Shown piece after piece: positions 14,811 through 19,289 of a stretch of 19,289 nt of DNA. Positions within the stretch are counted from its first letter, which is position 1. Every line of letters begins with the position of its first letter. Origin of the DNA: an uncultured Bacteroidales bacterium (GTDB taxonomy: Bacteria > Bacteroidota > Bacteroidia > Bacteroidales > UBA932); assembly GCA_904501835.1 (NCBI GenBank), contig CAJGBW010000030.1:1-19289 (forward strand), written 5' to 3'. The position numbers and the translations under genes are program-made. The notes under the pieces were generated by a model. It saw only the letters and a list, made by a program, of their open reading frames with translations. It was not told the DNA's origin and searched no databases.

Positions 14811-14935
14811 ACACCTTAGGCCTAAAATAGTCAAAACTCGCCTAAGGTGTTAGAGAAAAGCATCATTTTAGCGGATATTTGTGATACCTTGTGCGACTTT
14901 CGGCCAAAACTCGCCTAAAGTGTGCGGAAACAGGA
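14811..14935 (+). repeat. REP-like double-hairpin element, copy B (downstream of RAYT)
   Basis: Hairpin 1: arms 14811-14821 (ACACCTTAGGC) and 14840-14850 (GCCTAAGGTGT), perfect 11-bp stem. Compared with copy A the stem bases differ on both sides but still pair, i.e. compensating changes. Hairpin 2: arms 14884-14896 and 14911-14923, practically identical to copy A. The 14853-14935 part matches 13102-13184 with only about five differences. Direct orientation relative to copy A. Confidence 0.85.
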
Positions 14936-15096
14936 CGACTACACAAACGTGAGTTGCTTTCGACAACACAAGCATGAATGATAGGTAGGGAAATACTGAA
15001 ATCAAGATGCGCAAAATCAAGATGACCGTAGGAGTCAGAAGAAGAACTCTTGAGAAAGTTCAGTACTGCATTACAGCGATTTCAAGCGAATAGAAC
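14936..15096. other. Non-coding spacer between repeat copy B and the small RNA
   Basis: No gene seen. The only recurring text is gagttgctttc (near 14951, also near 14720) and cagcgatttc (near 15074, also near 14655), which may be remains of older repeats of the same locus. Confidence 0.5.
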
Positions 15097-15123
15097 AAAA
15101 AAGCATCTCGTTTTGAGATGCTT
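15097..15123 (-). terminator. Intrinsic terminator of the small RNA
   Basis: On the minus strand: AAGCATCTC, loop AAAAC, GAGATGCTT, running into a TTTTTT tract. A perfect 9-bp stem. On the plus strand the stem is followed only by aaatttt, so minus is the better direction. Confidence 0.85.
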
Positions 15124-15294
15124 AAATTTTGCCCCTTATGCGTGGCGGAGGTTTACGCCTTTGTGGTGTGATGCGATGCGGGCGGGGACTTCGCACTACC
15201 CATTACATCGTCCAGCCACGACTTACAAAAATGAATGGGGCTCGGAACCGCCTGAGCGATAAGGGTTGTCATCCCTTCTACGAATTCCCCTATG
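15097..15294 (-). ncRNA. Candidate structured small RNA, about 200 nt
   Basis: Minus-strand transcript bounded by a perfect promoter (15301-15331) and an intrinsic terminator (15097-15123). It contains a 5' hairpin (AAGGG/CCCTT, 15261-15265 with 15273-15277) and a long rod of nested stems: 15131-15135 with 15237-15241 (GCCCC/GGGGC), 15141-15146 with 15215-15220 (CGTGGC/GCCACG), and 15174-15178 with 15206-15210 (CGATG/CATCG). No convincing ORF. Length, promoter type, terminator and rod shape fit the Bacteroidales-1 RNA motif (a 6S-like candidate) known from this order, but this identity is from general memory and unverified. It is not tmRNA, RNase P or SRP RNA by their known conserved segments. 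Confidence 0.7.
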
Positions 15295-15300
15295 ACTTTG

Positions 15301-15331
15301 CAAATATATATATTTTTTGTCAGCCGGCAAA
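15301..15331 (-). promoter_or_regulatory. Consensus Bacteroidetes promoter of the small RNA
   Basis: Minus strand: TTTG at 15328-15331, a 19-bp spacer, and TATATTTG at 15301-15308. This matches both elements of the primary sigma factor consensus of Bacteroidetes (TTTG, 19-21 bp, TAnnTTTG). Predicted start of transcription near 15294. Confidence 0.85.
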
Positions 15332-15411
15332 ATCCTATCTATATTCTTATTGTAATATCCATATGACAACTAAAGGTAATACCCGAATACTCTCATATAA
15401 CGAAAGTTTCC

Positions 15412-15419
15412 TATCTTTG
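15412..15419 (+). promoter_or_regulatory. Candidate -7 promoter element for the CDF transporter
   Basis: TATCTTTG, a full match to TAnnTTTG, 29 bp before the ATG at 15449. No clear TTTG at the -33 place. It is divergent from the small-RNA promoter. Confidence 0.5.
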
Positions 15420-15448
15420 GGAGTTGAAAGTGTATGGAGGCTGACAAT

Positions 15449-16339
15449 ATGAACAGAGAGAAAGAAATCAGAAACATTACCTTATGGGGAGCCGTTGTCA
15501 ATGTCGTGCTTACGGTAGGAAAAATCGCGGCGGGCATATTTGGGAAAAGTGCGGCCATGGTCGCCGACGGCATCCACTCGCTCTCCGACTTGGCGAGCGA
15601 CATTATTGTACTGGTTTTCACGCATATATCCTCAAAAGGACAGGATAAAAAACACGCATTCGGACACGGAAAATTTGAGACGCTTGCCACCCTCATCGTG
15701 AGTGTGATTTTAGTGGTTGTCGGAGCCCGACTGATGGGAGACGCCATCAAAAGCATTGTGGGAGTTTTCAATGGAATTGATATTCCCAAACCGGGATATA
15801 TCGCCCTCATTGCCGCCGCTGTTTCTATTTTAGCCAAAGAATTTATCTACCAGGCGACCGTAAAGGTGGGTAAGAAAACAGGTAGTACAGCCGTCATTGC
15901 CAATGCATGGCATCACCGAAGCGACGCATTTTCCTCCATCGGCTCATTGATTGGTATTGGCGGTGCCATTCTGTTGGGAAATAAATGGACGATTTTAGAC
16001 CCCATTGTTTCCTGCATCATCAGCATTGCCATTATTGTTGTAGCCGTTAAAATGGCCCTCCCCAGCTTGGAAGAATTACTTGAGACTTCACTTCCGGAAG
16101 ATATTGAAAAAGAAATCATTCAGACCATTTCATCCGTAAAAGGGGTGGTTGATGTTCACGACCTGCGAACCCGACGCAATGGTATCACTTTCATCATCAG
16201 CGCCCACATCATCGTCAGCTCTCAAATATCCATTGTGGAAGCGCACGATATCTCTACGGAAGCGGAAGAGGCTATACAAAAAAAATACGGGCCCGAAACG
16301 CACATTAGTATTCACGTCGAGCCCGATACAGAATTATAA
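15449..16339 (+). CDS. Cation diffusion facilitator (CDF) family metal exporter
   Basis: 296 residues from the ATG at 15449, which has GGAGG 8 bp upstream; an in-frame ATG at 15434 lies before that GGAGG and is less likely. CDF proteins export divalent metals (Zn, Fe, Mn, Co) across the inner membrane using the proton gradient. Six membrane helices are seen in the first 210 residues. The metal site is visible: H43-x3-D47 in ADGIHSLSD (helix 2) and H155-x3-D159 in WHHRSD (helix 5), the His2Asp2 set usual for zinc-type transporters. The FGHGKFE loop (71-77) is also family-typical. The C-terminal cytoplasmic domain (about 212-296) has the ferredoxin-like VKGVVDVHDLRTRRNG...HISIHVEP pattern. Single gene with its own promoter; convergent with the esterase gene. 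Confidence 0.93.
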   Translation: MNREKEIRNITLWGAVVNVVLTVGKIAAGIFGKSAAMVADGIHSLSDLASDIIVLVFTHISSKGQDKKHAFGHGKFETLATLIVSVILVVVGARLMGDAIKSIVGVFNGIDIPKPGYIALIAAAVSILAKEFIYQATVKVGKKTGSTAVIANAWHHRSDAFSSIGSLIGIGGAILLGNKWTILDPIVSCIISIAIIVVAVKMALPSLEELLETSLPEDIEKEIIQTISSVKGVVDVHDLRTRRNGITFIISAHIIVSSQISIVEAHDISTEAEEAIQKKYGPETHISIHVEPDTEL

Positions 16340-16341
16340 AG

Positions 16342-16356
16342 ACGCCGCTGGGGCGT
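16342..16356. terminator. Possible bidirectional terminator hairpin
   Basis: ACGCC / GGCGT with a 5-nt loop lies in the 23-bp gap between two convergent genes. On the minus strand a short T-rich tail (TCTTTATAAT) follows. The stem is only 5 bp, so this is tentative. Confidence 0.4.
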
Positions 16357-16362
16357 GGCAAA

Positions 16363-17832
16363 TTATTTCTCCGCTACTTTTTCCCAATCATCCGTGCGGA
16401 AAGGAGGCGCCGGGAAGCCATAGCGATTCGTCAAGTTGCAATCCGGTACATTGCGGAAAGCATAACGCAAAGACTGCGGCTCGGCCACCTCTGCGGGCAC
16501 TTCAACAATCACGGTTCTGTAATTGACCTTGGCCTTTGCAGGATAGAATACGCGGTCAGCACCGGCCACTTCAAAACCTTTCACTTCTTCCAAATCCGCA
16601 TAAGCCGGACATACAGAGGTGTGATATTCCACTTCGTAGGTTCTTCCTTTCAAGATGCAGGACTTCACAATGGGAGCCTCTTTCATACCGGTATCTTTGC
16701 CATAAGTGCCAATCAAAGCATGATGAGCCAACTGGTCGGCAATTTCAATTTTCTTGGGAGGATGGATACAAGAACCCGCACCCAAAGTCTCTGTAACGGC
16801 ATAAGCCGAGTTGGGCGTAATCACAGCGGCATTCATCTGATTGAGCACAAAGAAAGGACGGCGCTCACCCATCGGGTCACGATGATAGGCGTGAGGGGCA
16901 ATCAGCACATAGAGGAAAGGCATTTTGTTATCCATATCTCCCCACTCGCTACGCCACTGCTGCACCATGGCCTGCTGCATCTTATCATAATAGGTATAGC
17001 AATGCTTGGCATTGTTGCAGCCCTGATACCAGACAAATCCTTTGGCGGCGTACCCTGCAATGGGGGCAATCATCGCATTGTAAAGACAGGCAACACGAGA
17101 GGGGTGTTTTTTGTTGCTGCTTTCGTAAGCCAGACGTTTCTCGATTTGCTCCTGCGTGCGAACATTCTGCATTGAGTGGGTATAAGTCTCACGGCTCATC
17201 CAGCATTCAATGTCGGTACCACCCCAATCGGTAATAACCAATCCCACAGGCACTTGCAGCGCGTTGGCGATATTTTTACCAAAGAAATAAGCGAGCGCAG
17301 ACATATTGGGTGTGGTCTCTACGCCTGATTTTTCCCATTTGCCGCCTGTAATATCATTCTGTTTTTCTTCGGTAAATGAGCGTCCGATGGTGATGGCACG
17401 GATACGGTCGGCATAATTACCAGCCTCCATAATGGCCTGCACAGCACCCTCAATAGGCTGATTGTTAAAACCACGAATGGGCATTTCCATATTGGATTGT
17501 CCTGAGCACACCCACACCTCGCCAATCAAAACGTCGTTGAGGGTGATTTTGTTGGTCTCTGACACCTCAATGGTATAAGGACCGCCGGCTTGGGGAGTTA
17601 CCACCTCGATGCACCATTTCCCGTCTTCGGCCACCTTGGTGCTGTATTTGGCTTTCGCATCCCAAGAAACTTTGACTTTCACGGTCTTACCGGCATCTGC
17701 CCAGCCCCAAAGTTTTGCTTGGGTCTGCTGCTGCAAGACCATGTTGTCTGTAAAGATGCCGGCCATTTTCACCTCGGCTCGCATCGAGAAGGTCGCGACC
17801 AAAAGGGCCGCCAAAATCATGAACTTTTTCAT
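16363..17832 (-). CDS. Secreted sialate O-acetylesterase-like SGNH-type protein with altered motifs
   Basis: 489 residues. Signal peptide at 1-19 (MKKFMILAALLVATFSMRAE). Family members remove O-acetyl groups from sialic acids, or acetyl groups of other glycans, in the periplasm. N-terminal beta-sandwich (FTDNMVLQQQ...LWGWADAGKTVKV) is followed by the nucleophile block VWVCSGQSNMEMPI (S113 in GQSNM) and GGTDIECWMS. Two signatures differ from the usual family: the expected QGE(S/T)N is QGCNN (270-274), and the general-base block expected as D-x-x-H reads SCIHPP (S354...H357). The serine and histidine remain. Loss of the acidic residue may lower activity or mark a subfamily. It follows the beta-propeller lipoprotein gene by 52 bp on the same strand. 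Substrate not known. Confidence 0.85.
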   Translation of the reverse strand: MKKFMILAALLVATFSMRAEVKMAGIFTDNMVLQQQTQAKLWGWADAGKTVKVKVSWDAKAKYSTKVAEDGKWCIEVVTPQAGGPYTIEVSETNKITLNDVLIGEVWVCSGQSNMEMPIRGFNNQPIEGAVQAIMEAGNYADRIRAITIGRSFTEEKQNDITGGKWEKSGVETTPNMSALAYFFGKNIANALQVPVGLVITDWGGTDIECWMSRETYTHSMQNVRTQEQIEKRLAYESSNKKHPSRVACLYNAMIAPIAGYAAKGFVWYQGCNNAKHCYTYYDKMQQAMVQQWRSEWGDMDNKMPFLYVLIAPHAYHRDPMGERRPFFVLNQMNAAVITPNSAYAVTETLGAGSCIHPPKKIEIADQLAHHALIGTYGKDTGMKEAPIVKSCILKGRTYEVEYHTSVCPAYADLEEVKGFEVAGADRVFYPAKAKVNYRTVIVEVPAEVAEPQSLRYAFRNVPDCNLTNRYGFPAPPFRTDDWEKVAEK

Positions 17833-17884
17833 TTTATCAGTGTTTTGTTTTTAAGAATATATGCATGATGTTATAATTTCTCAT

Positions 17885-19069
17885 TTAATTCCACGGATAT
17901 GTCGGATAACGGTATAGGGTGTTGTTGCCAATGATATATAATTTATTATCATATATTGTTGGATAAGGACCTAGAAATCCAGATTTATTTGGACATATAA
18001 TCTGGCCAAGTTTTTTGCCTGTCTCTATTTCTATAATATCTACATTCTCTTTTCTATTTAAGAAATACGCATATCTACCTTGCTGTGTCACATAATACGA
18101 CCCATAATCATCAAATAAATATTTAACATACCCTGTATTCTTGTCGTAACCAATTGTGGCATTGATACTACAATTCATCAATACATCGTTGTAGATACAT
18201 AAATCTTGAAAACCATAGGAGCATTCATCATGGCGTTCCCAAAGTATATTTCCCGTTTTTAGATTGACCGCCATAATTTTCCTTTCTAAATTTGAATATA
18301 TGATATTCTTCTCAAGAAAATTATGAGCAGGTACTAATGAATATCCCAAATATTTTTTTAAAGTTTCTTTTCCCGTATTCGTTTCAATAACTATTACATA
18401 GGTTTCCTTACTATAATCTTCAAGAGCTGATTCGCAGAAGCATGATATAACTAAATAATTGTCACATAAGTCGATATCATTTATTTTCAACAGATTGTCT
18501 CCTGTATAGTAAAATTCACTGATATGGTCGCTATCCATATTGACTTTACAAACACGACAGCTGTCTTGGATAAAGTAACAATCTTTACCGCTTCCGATTA
18601 CGGGTTTGATTACACCAGATGACCTACTTTCTTTTTGCCATAATGTTTCGCCAGTTTTAACATTAAGACAAACCGTGGCGCGCGAATATGTATCCTTTTG
18701 CTGGTTTATTACATATTGAAAGATTAATTTCCCGTTATATAGGTACCCCTTTGAGTCAAAGTGAGAAAAAGTCCGACTTTCAATATTAGAGGGGAAAAAC
18801 CATTTTGTTTCTCCTGTATTTATATCAATAGCACAGAGTCTATTATCTTCATTGCAGAAACCGCCATCGTAAATGGTTGTCGGGACAATCATCAAATTCT
18901 CCAACTTTGGCAGGTTGATTAAGCCCGGATAAAAAATCTCTGAAGACTCAAATGTAGGAATTGCTGCCTCCCATTCTGGTCTTATTATACCTTGTTCATT
19001 CTCTGTTTTACAGCATGAACAAAGCAACCCCATTATGACACTACATATTGTAATTAAACGCATCGCCAT
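17885..19069 (-). CDS. PQQ-like beta-propeller lipoprotein
   Basis: 394 residues; ATG at 19069 or, two codons later, 19063. Lipoprotein signal with LLCSC (cysteines near 18-20) and polar tail (CKTENEQ). The mature part has repeated outer-strand motifs typical of PQQ-like propellers: INTGETKWFF, VKTGETLWQKE, LKTGNILWERH, IETGKKLGQII. These usually form protein-binding, non-enzymatic propellers, as in BamB, and here the ligand is unknown. Low GC and different codon use compared with the neighbouring esterase suggest a different history. Its 3' 92 bp are almost the same as those of the next gene upstream (19128 onward), so the two are tandem paralogs. Confidence 0.8.
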   Translation of the reverse strand: MAMRLITICSVIMGLLCSCCKTENEQGIIRPEWEAAIPTFESSEIFYPGLINLPKLENLMIVPTTIYDGGFCNEDNRLCAIDINTGETKWFFPSNIESRTFSHFDSKGYLYNGKLIFQYVINQQKDTYSRATVCLNVKTGETLWQKESRSSGVIKPVIGSGKDCYFIQDSCRVCKVNMDSDHISEFYYTGDNLLKINDIDLCDNYLVISCFCESALEDYSKETYVIVIETNTGKETLKKYLGYSLVPAHNFLEKNIIYSNLERKIMAVNLKTGNILWERHDECSYGFQDLCIYNDVLMNCSINATIGYDKNTGYVKYLFDDYGSYYVTQQGRYAYFLNRKENVDIIEIETGKKLGQIICPNKSGFLGPYPTIYDNKLYIIGNNTLYRYPTYPWN

Positions 19070-19127
19070 TGTATCCCATCGTCTAAAATATTGTATGATA
19101 ATACTTCATCTTATCATTACTATTCAT

Positions 19128-19289
19128 TTAATTCCACGGATATGTCGGATAACGGTATAGGGTATTGTTTCCAATGATATATAATTTATTATCATATATT
19201 GTTGGGTAAGGACCCCAGAAATCAGATACACCTTTTACAGGACAAATAATGCGTTCCAACTTGTTGCCGGTTTCGATTTCAATTATATC
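19128..19289 (-). CDS. Second PQQ-like beta-propeller lipoprotein, C-terminal end only
   Basis: Partial gene leaving the window on the right. The last 53 codons are visible: DIIEIETGNKLERIICP... through GPYPTIYDNKLYIIGNN to the stop at 19128. The final 31 residues are almost identical to those of the gene at 17885, while residues further upstream differ more (VKGVSDFW versus NKSGFL). Recent tandem duplication or gene conversion at the 3' end. The 58 bp between the two genes contain no clear terminator. Confidence 0.85.
   Translation of the reverse strand, partial: DIIEIETGNKLERIICPVKGVSDFWGPYPTIYDNKLYIIGNNTLYRYPTYPWN

Noticed and set aside
15129..15452. Open frame of 107 codons over the small-RNA region, and a 70-codon frame at 15050
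   Set aside because: They run antisense to a region with a clear promoter, stems and terminator on the other strand, and read as no known protein.

Overview
The window looks like the chromosome of a member of the order Bacteroidales. The evidence is a GH97-type alpha-glucosidase end, lipoproteins and a sialate O-acetylesterase-like gene, promoters of the Bacteroidetes type (TAnnTTTG, in one case with TTTG 19 bp upstream), and the gene order mreB-mreC-mreD-mrdA-rodA. I cannot name the genus from sequence alone.

Left part (1-10338). The 3' end of a GH97 glycosidase gene is followed 2 bp later by tsaE (tRNA t6A synthesis). Convergent with these is one long minus-strand run from ispD (isoprenoid precursors) through mreB, mreC, mreD, mrdA (PBP2) and rodA, the cell elongation machine. 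It continues without a break, mostly with 4-bp ATGA overlaps, into a GT4-type glycosyltransferase, a radical SAM protein with extra C-terminal cysteines, and a second GT4-type glycosyltransferase. Cell-wall elongation genes and a small glycan or modification cassette are thus probably co-transcribed.

Middle (10339-15448) is accessory DNA. A lipoprotein gene of unknown function is studded with G-rich low-complexity stretches. Directly at its stop codon sits a HicAB toxin-antitoxin cassette, bounded on the far side by a second copy of the last 77 bp of the lipoprotein gene. Next comes a REP-associated tyrosine transposase (RAYT, HUH/Y1 family) and a small hypothetical gene, bracketed by two direct copies of a roughly 125-bp element that each fold into two hairpins. 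Short tandem repeat arrays (22 bp and 9 bp units) lie just upstream of each hairpin element. This block ends with a strong candidate small RNA on the minus strand, with its own consensus promoter, nested stems and an intrinsic terminator.

Right part (15449-19289). A cation diffusion facilitator metal exporter (plus strand) converges with an SGNH/sialate O-acetylesterase-like secreted protein with two altered signature motifs. Upstream of that are two tandem paralogous beta-propeller lipoproteins (PQQ-like repeats), the second cut by the window edge, with nearly identical 3' ends.

The most unusual signals are: (1) G-rich, in-frame low-complexity islands in three genes that keep the G-rich strand on the same genomic strand although the genes point in opposite directions; (2) the RAYT with flanking double-hairpin repeats that show compensating stem changes; (3) the toxin-antitoxin cassette bounded by a duplicated gene end; (4) the small RNA.
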